Source: Orbilia blumenaviensis (taxonomy: Eukaryota > Ascomycota > Orbiliomycetes > Orbiliales > Orbiliaceae). Taken from it: a stretch of 64,000 bases of DNA. Each line of letters begins with the position of its first letter. Positions within the stretch are counted from its first letter, which is position 1. Where the stretch lies: the NCBI GenBank assembly GCA_036872755.1, contig JAVHNS010000001.1:3162001-3226000 (forward strand), read 5' to 3'. The notes under the pieces are model-generated. The model searched no databases. It saw only the letters and a list, made by a program, of their open reading frames with translations, and was not told the origin of the DNA. Both the position numbers and the translations under genes were made by a program. This document shows positions 38,124 to 49,888 of the stretch, piece by piece.

Positions 38124-39390
38124 TTAGGCGTATAGCGGGATTTCATGCTCCCAGCCGTAGAAAGCGAGCATTTCGCGGAACATCATTCCATACCACTAGT
38201 AATCCAGTTAGCTTCCAAAAAAAAAAAAAAAAAAATTTCAGCGTTGGATATAAAGACCTACCTCCATTGGCTCCCATTCATTGCAGCCTTTATGGCAGTG
38301 ATCCCTCGGGTTGGGCTTTGGTTTCCTGACTGTAAAATGCACGATCACAGCCTCGTCCCACAACAGGTCCCAGTAATATCGGTGGAATTGGTACTATACC
38401 CCACGTTCGTTAGTAACTAATATCAAAATACTCTCGAAACAAGCCGGGGAACTCACCATAATAAGGTTGAAATTATACTTATATGGTAACCCAAAGTACC
38501 TAAACCGATAGTACGTATTCAAGAAAGCCTGGTCGGCATCGTTCGGCGAGTGGTAGTTTGGATCCGAAACGTGTTTCACCAGTGAGTGAAACTCCTCAGT
38601 CGAAGGCCTCAATACCATCAATCCCGAGTTAAATCTGTTGTCTGTGATCACATCCCACCAAACGTCTGGCGCAGCTGCAAAATCCCCCGGCATCTGCCAT
38701 AGCTCCGCCAAAGACCCTTTACATACTGTGTCCGCGTCCAAAAATATAATTCTTTCGTACTCAGTCCAGCTCCATACGTGAAGTTTGTTGAGATTATGTC
38801 GGTGGTGACTCCTGATCTGCGATGTATCCACATTTTCGAACTCCAATTCTTCGGCTTCTTTTACTCTCCAACCAGCCTTCTCCAATCGCGTGATGTTCTC
38901 GGCCGAAACACCATCAGTGCCACTGGATCGGACCAGCATGACAAGTTCTGCGTCCATAGCTACTAGGTCGTTGTGCTTCTGGATCGAATAACCAAGCATA
39001 AGCCCTAGGGCGGTATATGAGCCCGTTTGTATAGTTGAGGTGATAGCATATCGTGGTTTCCGACGTATCAGTGCCTGTTCCTCCTTAGTGTATAGTTTGC
39101 TCGAGCTCCGTCTCGGACTTTGAGCGTGCGATCGGAGAGGGTATTTCCGGCGCGATTCCCAAGGTCTTGTGTCGCCATCATCTAAACGAAGGTTAAGAGG
39201 GAAACATGGTCAGCACGTGCTGTCGATCAAAACATGAGGGAAATGAGATGAAGAGTGGGCAAAACAAGAAGCAGAAGGAGACAGGGTGGTTCGAACCTGT
39301 TATTCTCAGCAAGAGAAATAATATGACGACAACAATTATTATCGGTAACAGTATGCCTGACCGGTTGAGAGAGAACTGACGAGGTAGCAT
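38124..39390 (-). CDS. GT8-family glycosyltransferase (glycogenin-like fold), Golgi-type signal anchor
   Basis: Four exons: 39390-39297, 39181-38457, 38393-38262 and 38195-38124, giving 340 residues. Residues 11-30 (SGILLPIIIVVVILFLLLRI) form one N-terminal membrane segment, giving type II topology as in Golgi glycosyltransferases. The catalytic domain starts RYAITSTIQTGSYTALGLML. The metal-binding DXD lies in RIIFLDADTVCKGSL near residue 179. FNSGLMVLRPS and HSPNDADQAFLNTYY are typical GT8 motifs. The last exons give AVIVHFTVRKPKP and REMLAFYGWEHEIPLYA. Family members move a sugar from a nucleotide-sugar donor to an acceptor with retention of configuration. The acceptor cannot be read here. 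The membrane anchor argues against cytosolic glycogenin itself. The last intron contains a long poly-T tract. Confidence 0.92.
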
Positions 39391-42300
39391 GGCGTGGGAG
39401 ATGCCAAGCTCGGCGTGTGGTCCGGGGAGTAGATGATGAAATCAGGGGAACGGAGGGATAAAAGGTAGGAGGGCGACGTGGATGCGGATTCGAAGCTAGA
39501 TCGCGAAGATCCACACCGGCCCAGCTGGAGTGTACCTGTCTCTCTATCTATGTATCTATCTATATAGCAAGTATTATCCCGCTGCGCGATACCGATTGAA
39601 ATGACGATATCGAAAGATACTCTTGGTCGAATCCGTGGGGTATGGATAGGTAGGTATTAACGGTCGTTGGCCGGCCTTGTTGATGATGAAAGGGCAATTG
39701 ATTAATTACGAGATACCGAGACCTCCTGCACGCAAGTTGTGAAACCAGTTTCGAAGAGGCAGGTTTTTGTGGATGAAGTGTTGTTTTCCAGGCTGGGAAT
39801 TTCCTCCTTTTAATTGAGAACCATTAAGCAAATTCCGTTCAGGAGATTTAAACGACCGGCTGTTTCTCTCTAATCGTTCTATTTTTGCCAGGGAGGAAGA
39901 AGAAAACAAGGGAAAATCCCGAGAGAATGAGAGAAGAAAAATTAAAAGTAAAAATACAAAAAAAGGACGTGGCTTTCAGGATGATGTCCACGATGTATAA
40001 AAAGGTGCACTTGGGGGCCAGTAAATCCTGAGTCGTGGGGTTTTTCTTTTTGATGCAGTCGCTAGTTCGCAGTTCAATGACTAGCAAAGATCATTGGATG
40101 GCTGTTTTTCGATAGCTGACGTTGGACCAACCTCAAACAAACCAAAAAACAAGAATTCGCTTCTGTGTGCGATGCGATGACAGGCAAACAATATTTTTGT
40201 ACCTGGCCGGTGCCTGATCGGAATGCCGCTAGTGCTTCAGGAATATGAGAGAGAGCTCGGATATGCCGTGGCGGAAAGAATTATCGAAATCGAACTTTGT
40301 TTGTCGTTTATCGTGACGGGTCCAAGAATGACGAATATTCGAACGAACGGCCTTTAATGAATGGATAGATAAATGGATGAACGAACGAACGAACGGGCCA
40401 CCGACGAAAGAATTGAATTCGGATTGAATTAGACAGAGGTTGAAGTGATCGGATGTGCTTGTTCCAGGCAGACGACGATATCGATGCCGGCTATAATGAC
40501 TTTTCGGCCTTGTTCGAAAGAGGACGGTGCGTGAGATAAAAGCAGGGAAGCTGCGATTCAGTTTACTGCCGTCTCCTTTCCTTCCAAGATATTTGGCCTC
40601 TATCAACTACTCAGACTGAACAGCGTTCGCTCGCTCGTTCGGTCATGTGGGTTTGGATTTCGAACTAATAATTAGTGCCGTGGAAGGAAAGACAGACAGG
40701 GCCAGGAGAGGGTGAGAGAGGAAGAGAGGAAGAGAGACAGAGATCCGAGAGAAAGCGAGAGAGAAGATATGGAAAGAGAGAGAGAGAGAGAGATAGCGAG
40801 AGAGGATACGAAAATGTTATATTGGATATGATAGGATAGGAAATAACGAGTGACGAATCCACCAAAGTCCGTTGATGGTGCGCTTTCTTCCCCACAAACA
40901 CTACTGCAGCTATAACCCTACCAAAGACGATGTCAAGAAGGAAAGGGAAAAAAAAGTGGAGAGGAGAGATCAAACATCACGGAAAACCAACGGTCGACAT
41001 TTCACAGTTAAAGGTATTAATATTAACCAGAAAACTCGCATGCATGGCTATAAAAGCTGTCGACGGCACTAGTTCATGCATGGCGTAACCACCATCGAAG
41101 CAGGCACACCTTGAAACTTCGCCAAGCGGGAAGCAACCACCCAACTGCGAACGTCGCCTGTCTCGAATTCTCCAATCAAACGGCCATCCTCCACAGCCTT
41201 CCTTTTCCCCCTGCACCAGCTTGATTCCGCAGTGCTTCCCTCATACTAGTACTTAGTGTTTTGTTTTCTCCGCCTGTCAAAAATTTCTTGCAAAGTTCGG
41301 TTCGCGAGGAAGGGAAGGGAAAGGAAAGGGAAAGGGGCCCCTCAAAAAAAAAGAATGACAACAGCTAGGCCAGCAGCCGCCCAGACCATATAGCCATGAA
41401 GACGAGGGCGCCAATCGCCATCTTGCGCAAGAGCCTTGGGAGGGAGAGAAAAGCTAAATTTGTATCCAAAAGCTGACGACAGCATTGTCACTAATCACTC
41501 TCACACGCCTTGGGTCCCCATCCAAGCTTTGCTTCCAGCTTCGACCGCAGGACCCTTTACTGACTGTGATCGTCCACTCATGTGCGAACCTGATGCCGAC
41601 GACCCGAACGTTGCACCAATTGCCAATGGACTGGAAGCATGACTAGTATTATAAGTACTAGCTCCAAAGAGAACGACAAACTTGGCACGCGGGTGCAAAA
41701 TGCGACTGCATATGGTAACAAAGATTTACCATTTCATCCCCCCTTCTTTTCGTTCCCTTTCGCAGACATATAATATAAGATATAATATAACATCGATATA
41801 ACATTTTGCACCCGCAATATCTACGAGATTTGCCATTCAATCTCAAGGGAAGAACATCCACCATCTGCCGGCGGACATCTGTTCTCTTTCCAAAGAGGTC
41901 CGGCTAGCCGGTAAGCGTGGTCGCCCGCAGCGGATCCAATCAAAACAAGATTAGTAAGGGGGAAGTACACAGCCACGAACAAAGAAATCAGGTCCGCCAA
42001 CCCGCCAGGTTTTTAAATTTTCTCGATTCGAAGACCAGCCGATTAAATCCAAATTCGATCCAATCTTCTAACCTAACTACCAGGAAAACTTCAATTTAAA
42101 GACAAGGGTCTCCCCCTCACCACCACCACCACCAACAAAATCAAACGATGCAATAGACATCTTGATATTCAACAAGATCTGGAAGATCCACGCGCACTTG
42201 CTGCTGAATATCACATGTGCTGTGCAGCTTGATAGCTGGGTATTCCCTTCCTTTTGCAATTGAGTTTATCCCCTGTAAACAGCTGTACCCCAGCAAACGA

Positions 42301-42953
42301 AATTTCCGGTGTTGCATCCTCCCGCTGCATTGCAGCATTCCCAAATCGGCGGTGGCGCTTTCTTGGATTTTTCCGGCTATTATCGTTTATTGTTACACCA
42401 AACCAGCCAAACGAGCGATAAGGTTACAGCAATCCGCTTTGGAAGTATATCTCTACGATCAAGGGATGGGTCCATTCCGAAACCATGGTCATGAATACCA
42501 TGTTAAAATTTAGATGTGTATTATTTCGAATGGCAAGGAAGGGGAGGAGAATTGACGGGAAGGGCTCAGTAGAAGACGTATATTTTTGAATACAATTAAC
42601 GGTAGGAAATTTTTAAAACGTGCTTGAACAAATATGTATCGCAGAAGCCAAAGTATAAAAGGGTTTTGGTAAACAAAAAGAAAAGACAGAAACGGAAAAC
42701 CAGCAAACCGGAAAAGCGTGGAGGGAAAAGAAGAAAAGAAAGGAGTTGTTCGCTTCGGTGTATCATAGAAACTAGCGATCTCGTCATTCGGGCACCGAGG
42801 GTTGTGAATAGAGAATTGGAAGGCAGCAGATGGGGGGCCGGAAACAAATGGAAGACATGATTTCGTTTCAGTGCCGCCTTGCAGAAGTATGTAGAGGAAG
42901 AAAGCTGTGGCAACCTCGAATCGAACAGCTGTGGCTGCTATTTGTGGCCGGCT
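39391..42953. other. 3.6-kb intergenic region with simple repeats
   Basis: This lies upstream of the GT8 gene and downstream of the NADH dehydrogenase. Short frames only (at most 125 codons), none recognised. Simple repeats include (GAAC)n near 40378-40395, a GA-rich run at about 40700-40810 and CCACCACCACCACCACCAA near 42118-42136. No RNA gene is seen. Confidence 0.6.
40690..40812 (+). repeat. GA-rich microsatellite tract
   Basis: Imperfect (GA)n and (GAGAGAA)n repeats, with a clean (GA)n core near 40775-40792. It is non-coding. On the coding strand of the GT8 gene, whose start lies about 1.3 kb downstream, this is a CT-rich tract. Confidence 0.75.
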
Positions 42954-45426
42954 TTAAAGATCCATCATATCTGATTCAACGCAGTCAGCTTACATCCTGC
43001 CTATCACGAAACGAACGGATAACCATACCTCTGCCGAACAAAGCCCTCTTTGCCCAGTCCATAAATAGCAAGAATCGGGTTCTCAAGCTGACGCTTTGGG
43101 CAAAGTACGCGGATCTAAAGAAAGATATTAGCGACCTGTTACTAGGCCTATTGATAAATACCACACTCACCTCCAAAGATAGACAGCAGCAATCCCACCC
43201 GCAAAGTTATAACCTTGGACATCAAACACAGCCGCATTACCCACATACGCCAAGCTTCCCAAATGCTTATACTCAAAGGCCTTGTAGTATGTCTCATCCA
43301 AATCTCCGTCCAGTAGCCCATTCGCTCTCATCCCTGGTGCAACCTGGGCAAGCTTATTCAGCTTCCTTCCCAAATACTGGCCTTGCTGGTGTGCTCTCTG
43401 TGCTGTCGCCGGTAAACTAGTCAGACTATTATCGATCTTTGAAAGCAGTTCTGAGAACTCATTAAAATCGAGGGTGCCAGATTTATCGACATCGTATTGT
43501 TGGAAGAGCTTATCGAGACGACGAAGGTGCTGGCCAGCTTGTGGGAAACGTTTCTTCACTCGCTGTGCGACGGTTTGCCAGTCTTTGAAAGTTAGGTGGA
43601 CCTCCTTAGGGTCCTTACCCTTTTCCCAGGCAATCTCGCGGAGGAAGGTCATAATGTTCTGGGCCAAATTGTATTGAACGGTAGAACAGTCCCCAATTGC
43701 ATATACATCACCCATTGGGGCACCAATAAGACGGAGATGGGTGTCGGTTTCAAGTGCATGTTTATTGGTTTGTTTGTCGAGTTTCGCAGCAAGGTTTTTG
43801 GCAAAATCGGTTTGTGCTAGTTGATTCCTATTAAAATCCATGCTAAAGGGGGGTCAACTAGAATTATCAGGAACTTACAGACACCAGTCGACCACAAGCA
43901 TAGGCCGTATGGGATTTCCTTGGTAATAACTTTTCCATCTTCGGTTTTTTCCGAGAACACGATCCTGTCCTGTTTGACTTCTTGTACTCGTGCGTTTGTG
44001 TAGACCTCGACGTGATCCCGTGCAAACCTATCTTCGGCATACATTGACAGAGCCTCATCGTAGGTGTTCAGAATATGGCTTCGTGACTGGATAACATGGA
44101 CCGAGACTTCGTTTCTTAAGATTCGAGGATACTATCACTTATGTTAATATCCTTACCCGGACCCCGATATGTCCTGGGTTTGACTTGACTTACGTGACGG
44201 ATGAGATCCTCGTTCAACATATCGTAAATTTCAGCCGCAAATTCGATACCAGTAGGTCCACCACCGCAAATGACGAACGAGAGGAGTCTCTTCCTCTCCT
44301 CATCACTAGTAGTCGGTAGAACAGCCTTTTCGAAATTTCCAATAGCCCTTTTTCTGATTTTCCGTGCATCGTCGATGGTCTTCAAGAATTGACAATGTTC
44401 GAGTCCCTCGACACCATGTGTATTGGTTTTTGAACCAACGCCGATAATGAGCTTGTCGTATGGCAGATAGAAGTGTCGCTTTTCACCATCAATGATTTGA
44501 GACACTTCAACGAGCTTTTCGCTGAAATCAACGCTTTCGGCTTCGGCTTGGAGGAAGTGACCCTTAATACGTGCAAGGATGGTTCGGATCGGTTCGACAA
44601 GGGAACGAAGTTCAAGAGTTCCGACCTATATTCTACTCTTAGCGTTTATATCCTATGTTATCAGAAAATGCGGTGTTTAGCATACGGTGGCACTTGGTAG
44701 AAATGGTGTAAACAAGAAGTAGTTAGACGGCGAGACAACGGTGACATGGTACTGATCGGCTTGGAGGGTCTTGAGAATCGCAACGGAACCCCAGCCGCAA
44801 CCAAGAATCTAAAAGATAGCCATTTCGTGAGTAACCTGGCTTCTCCATGATGAAATTGTAGAGTGTATAATCCATACCACCAACTTTGGCTTGTGTTTGC
44901 ATGTCCCTTTTCCCTCAGATTCATCATCATCAACCAGAACACGGGCAATAGGTAAGTTTTTCGGTCCTCCACGTTCTGGGTTTAGTGCCAGTTCGGAAAC
45001 AGGTACATCCATAGCTTCTGGGTCTTCATTGTAGGTTGTGGCGTCGTAGATAAAGAAACAGATCAGTGTGCCACCAAAGACGGCTCCAATAAACCCTAGC
45101 GTAGTCAGAGTACGAATAATAGCCTTGAAAATTCGACCACGGGGTTTCTTAATCTTCCCGTTAGCTTTGGTTTCATCGGCATATCTACGGACTTGGTTTA
45201 ATATAGGGGATTGTCGTCGGATTAGCGGGTTTGAATTACAGGCGAGCGGGGTGCGGGTGGCAGCCGTTGGGCGGACAGTGCGAATGGACCGAATGGCATT
45301 GAAACCCGAGGGTTTAGCAAAATTTCTACTAGCTTCCAGTTGCGATAGTATCGGCGACTGCGAAGTTCGAATCGCGCCTCGCAGACATCGTGATGTCGCG
45401 TGCGAGAAAATACGAGGTGCGAACAT
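42954..45426 (-). CDS. NDE1: External alternative (type II) NADH:ubiquinone oxidoreductase with EF-hand
   Basis: Seven exons: 45426-44878, 44808-44686, 44625-44194, 44131-43879, 43816-43171, 43114-43029 and a 17-nt last exon 42970-42954. They give about 701 residues, close to Neurospora NDE1. An Arg-rich mitochondrial presequence is followed by a membrane segment at about 104-127. The first nucleotide-binding motif is VILGCGWGS (residues 183-191) and the second is [16 protein letters not shown] near 345. VYAIGDC is the FAD-binding end motif. A canonical EF-hand loop, [12 protein letters not shown], lies at about 561-572. The C-terminus carries the membrane-anchoring [15 protein letters not shown] and [14 protein letters not shown]. 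The enzyme oxidises cytosolic NADH at the outer face of the inner membrane and passes electrons to ubiquinone without pumping protons. The EF-hand points to Ca2+ regulation, as in Neurospora NDE1. The tiny last exon is the least certain part; unspliced, the frame would end at 42985. Confidence 0.93.
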
Positions 45427-46463
45427 GATTGATAAAGGGGTCGCGGAGGGGTGGAGTGAGGGGTTTCGCGGCTCCGCTTAGGGATTCATGCGACCTGCAT
45501 GCATGAAGGTCTTTGGGAAGCTCCCAGGGAAAAGAGAGGATATTAAGAAGGGTATACCAATTGGCAATGATATGATGGAATGAGAGAGATGTTTTCTGGT
45601 GGTTGATTTGAAGCGCAAGTTGCTCGTGGAGTTTAGCGGAAGGCTAGCTCGGAGCTGATACGTCATTGGCGAAGGTCGTGGTTGCTCGCCAGACCCTGAG
45701 GTTGCAACCACAACACAAATCCGTCTAAGATCCAACAACCTCCCACCAAGACAGCCAATTGCCAGCCTTCTCAGGGCCTGGTTGCACTGCAGTAAATTTT
45801 GCAGCTGCATGGCAAATCCTGTTAAATGAAGATACCGGAAAGATAGGAGGCAAGTATTTCTACCTTTTTGCTGTAAAACTAGACTCGAGCATACGTTTTG
45901 GATTAATTCAGCTTCATGGACATCATATCTTCGACCAAAGGCCCAGCGACCCCGCAGACATATTGTCGTATTAGACCGTGAGAATATGATGTTCGGAAGA
46001 ATCCCCAGGCAAAAATTCCGTATCGGTTCCATTATTCTTGGTTTAAAGGACATCTCAGTTGTGCCCTATTTTCGACAGCTTGGCCTGCATAAACTCGCAG
46101 ATAGTCAAGTTTTGCCGAACGAATTTTGAGAACTGACCAATCATGGAATGAAAAGCCATTTTACCCCTGCACCATCCTGATATTCCTCTATTTACGATCC
46201 TACCAACTTTAGCACGTTAACACTTGTGCTGACTGCCCTCAGCTGGACATTGGAATATAAAGACGCCGATGGCCCCTTCTAGCCTACAAATATTTCTGTT
46301 TTACAATATTTTTTTTAATACCGGGCTTTAGTTAAATACTCCACACATTCGTCCGAAATTCACTATATAAATCGCGACGAACCTCACGCCTTTAAAAATT
46401 TAGAACTAAAATCAACCTTGCACTTGAGAATTTACAGCGTAGTCGGCCATAGCGCTCATACGA
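45427..46463. promoter_or_regulatory. Divergent promoter region of NDE1 and the Clr5-ankyrin gene
   Basis: About 1 kb separates two divergent starts. The 191-codon minus frame at 45478-46053 has no domain and overlaps the expected NDE1 promoter and leader. I treat it as chance. No clear TATA box or known factor site can be assigned by eye. Confidence 0.5.
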
Positions 46464-49400
46464 ATGCAAACTCCATGTCCAATGGACCTCAATTCAGCGA
46501 CAAGACCGGCACCTCTTGTGCCTACTAAACGTAAACGAGCCTCCCCAACCGTTTCCATGGCCATGGAAGATTACAAAGAAGAAATGAGGTTTTACTATAT
46601 TGGTCTCGGTTACACCATCAAGGAGGTTAGAAACGCTATGGAATCATATCACAACCTCGGCGCATCGTAGGTCCCAATTTCCAAATTCTTACATGTTGTA
46701 TGAATATATCCATCTAACAAACTTTAACATTCAACCATTGGTAGTCTCGTTCAATATCGTGAACGCCTCAACAAATGGGGGTTCAAAAAGCGAGGGACGA
46801 AAAAACAATGGGAAACCATTGCACAATCGGTAGCCGTTCGTGGTATCAAGAAAGAATCGGAAGCTGTTATCAACGGCGAGCATCTGATATCATCGACGAG
46901 AGTGAGGAGGGCAATCGCAAGAAAATTCACCCTCAGCGAGATATCCCGGATGGGAAATAATAAAAGTATGGCACCCCAACACTCCTAACACAAAAGACAG
47001 ATCTCATCTATCTATAGATAGTCCGACTGTCTAGTATTTTATGCATAGAACATATGCTAATCCTCAAACTTCATCTCGTCCCAGTGCATCAAGGAGACTC
47101 CACACCAAACTTAGTCTCATCAACACCTAGAGCTGTTGAAGTCCGCAGCCCACTGGCCGACCCGCTATCTTGGTCAATCTTCACTTGGTGCATCCCGAGA
47201 GAGCTTCTTAATTCTCTACCAATCAGAATTTCTGACCCAAAAATCATACAAATATGCAAAGGCTCATTCCTAACCCTCCAAAGACAAGGTATTCTAGTAG
47301 AGGAAGAGTTCCTTATAAAATCTCGCCGTTTCAAAGACCTAAGACTCCTTCTCTATCGGCTCTCAAATCGACTATTCGACTTCGAAATTATAAGAAGGGT
47401 TTTGGGCAGATTAAAATCGGAAGATGGTTACAGGACGCTCAAAGAGCTCATTTCCCTCGATACAATATCAGTCAAAGCAGCATGTAGCAGCCTCCTCCTA
47501 ATATCTGGAATACAGCTGGACTCACAACTCGTCCAGTTGATATATCAGAAGTATCCTAACTTAACATCGGCCTGGGTTCATAAACTAAATCAGATGGGCC
47601 ACTACCCAACAGCCGAGGGCATCGATGGTGGACTCAACAACCTAATGGAAACGGCCTTTCTCCGAAATCTGGGTCAAATAAGATCTTTCCCAACTTTGAA
47701 TGCGAATGCCCTCCGTTTCCTGCGCTGCTGCTTCCGTGACATTGGTACCTGGAAATTACATAGAAATGATATACCGATAGCGCAACAGTTCTGGTCTCTT
47801 GGCTCTGGGTTAGACGCGCCACCAATTAGCAATAACGCCTTGCTAGGGGCCCCAGCACGCACATATAGCTTGAACCGATCCCTGCGTTTCGACTGCAGAA
47901 TCTCTATAAATCTTCTCATCTTACGGGCTCTGGTATTAGGTTGGATTGGGGACGTCAGGTTGTTGCTTTACTCTGTGATACATATCCCGTCTGATAAAAT
48001 CAAGGGAAAGGCTGCAGGTCTATCAGTTTCGAATACTCGAGATCTGCGGGATTGGTTCTGGGCAGAGCTTTCCCCATTCTTAGATGCTTATCTCGCACCT
48101 AGGCATCTTTGTCATTTACTTTGTGCCCTAATATTTACGGGACAGACAAACCTTTCAGGATTACTGTTACAGTATATTCAGAAATGCCGCACTTTGAATG
48201 AGAAGGATCAAATGGGAGTAGACATCAAGAACATGGCCTTCGCTGGATACTGGATCACTGGATCCTTCAGGATATATGCCGCGACAGCTCCTATCCGTAC
48301 TTCAGAAACACTGACTGAGGATTCTCTCACGATATTCTGCTCTAAAAAGCTTGGTCCACCAGGTCTGGACAGTCGAGTAAGAATCTTACGGGCCTTCGGA
48401 AACTTTCTCAGCTCTAGAGTCACATTCACTCGTATTTATTTACAGGATAAAATGCCACATCTGGTCGAAAGCTTAGGGAAGCAATACGAATTCACCCGAT
48501 GTTCAGACCCAAACAGCAGTAGTTTGGAATTAGATGGGTTCGAGTTTCGTGTGGCGCACAACTGCTCAAACCAGAAAGACCCGAATGGCCGCGACGAGCT
48601 CGACCTTTTTGATTTACCAATCTTAGTACTCAGTAGCGGGCGTAAAGTTTTGATCTCGCTCTTATCACCCTGGGAAGAAAACAATAACATTTTCGACTCA
48701 TTATTCTGGCTTTCTACGAAGTCGTGCTACAGGACCTGCAGTGGTTGTTCTTGTAGGTGTAATGTGAAGGCCGACCTTTGGGGCTATGATCAACTAGATT
48801 TAAGTCTATCTACAGTACGAATGTTTATGTGCGAGGTATTCGCCGGAGGGCTTCACGATATCAGAAAGCTCGATGGAAAAATAACTCTGTGGGACAGCGC
48901 TGGTAGATTACCCGGGCAGAGTTACAGAAGGCGCTGGCCCCTCCACCGCCCTCAGGATCCAGTTATGGGACCAGGCCCAGGGTTCCAGAGGATATTCGAA
49001 AGCTTTGGATGGGAAAAAATATTTCGAGATGAGTATGGGAAATCACCTATGATGCTACGATCCAAAAACTATAATATGGAGATCATGAAAAGCCTGTCCT
49101 TTCGCAAAAATCTACCCCATATCGATTGGAAAATAGTTATGCATAGAGGTAGTGAGAGAGAACGCGGGATCATGGAGTATCTCTTCGATTTCCTCGAATC
49201 TGAAGCACGCGATGTCGATGGCGCCAAACTCTACCCGTCTGAAAATGGAACTAAAGTGATAAAACGTATCCTCCAAGATTTTAAACCCGACATCGACCGT
49301 CCAGCAACCGATGATGGCCAAATTCCCAACAGCCGTCGGGGGCGTACCCTCCTACAAGTGGTAGCAGATTGGTTCAATAACGTCAAGGTCCTCCAGATAC

Positions 49401-49888
49401 TTATCAATCACGGTGCAAATGTTAATGCTCCAGGTCCTGGGGATTTTGGAACTGCACTTCAAAGCTGCTGTCGAAGACCAACTGCTACGACAGCTCCAGG
49501 GATGACAAGAATAAATAGCGTACGTTTACTCGTCGAAGCTGGTGCATATATCAACCCCCGAAACCTAGATGGTACAAGACCGCAGTTTACTCCTCTTGAT
49601 GGTGCTGTTCTCACCGGTGACCTCGCAGTGGCCCGTTATCTTTTGGAGAGGGAAGCCACGATAGATATGGATACAATTAGGTACGCGATTATGTATGGGC
49701 GGCTAGATATGGTGTCTCTACTAGTTCAATGCGACCCAAAATTTTACGACCCGGCTTTGAATCTTGCAAGGAGGTATGAAGAGGAATTGATTGAAGAATA
49801 TCTCGAAGGAAGATACCTAGGACAGGAACTCCAAGGTGTTCCTTCAGAATTCGTCAGGTTCAGTCGAATGGATGAGACGGAAGGATAA
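46464..49888 (+). CDS. Clr5-domain protein with C-terminal ankyrin repeats (single gene, three exons)
   Basis: I read exons 46464-46666, 46745-46965 and 47022-49888, giving about 1,096 residues. The N-terminal Clr5 domain, at about residues 32-100, includes YYIGLGYTIKEVRNAM, SLVQYRERLNKWGFKK and KQWETIAQSV. The intron at 46966-47021 (GTATGG, CTAAC, GATAG) skips the stop at 46986 and joins in frame to the long third exon. About 750 residues of mostly helical, unassigned sequence follow, with a Cys-rich patch at 48724-48765 (CYRTCSGCSCRCNV, residues about 709-724). Four ankyrin-type units lie at about 915-1030: VLQILINHGANVNAP, SVRLLVEAGAYINP, VARYLLEREATIDMD and MVSLLVQ. Clr5 is named after a fission yeast silencing factor, and Clr5-ankyrin proteins recur in Pezizomycotina with unknown roles. 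If the intron is not used, these are two genes only 65 bases apart, which is less likely. Confidence 0.8.

Noticed and set aside
39285..39302. tRNA B-box-like GGTTCGAACC
   Set aside because: It is the palindromic donor region of intron 1 of the GT8 gene; no A box or cloverleaf can be drawn.
42596..42913. 105-codon minus ORF beyond the NADH dehydrogenase stop
   Set aside because: Phe/Leu-rich translation of pyrimidine-rich 3' UTR sequence; not linked by a good splice junction.
45478..46053. 191-codon minus-strand ORF upstream of NDE1
   Set aside because: It lies in the NDE1 promoter/leader, has no domain and has mixed low-information sequence.
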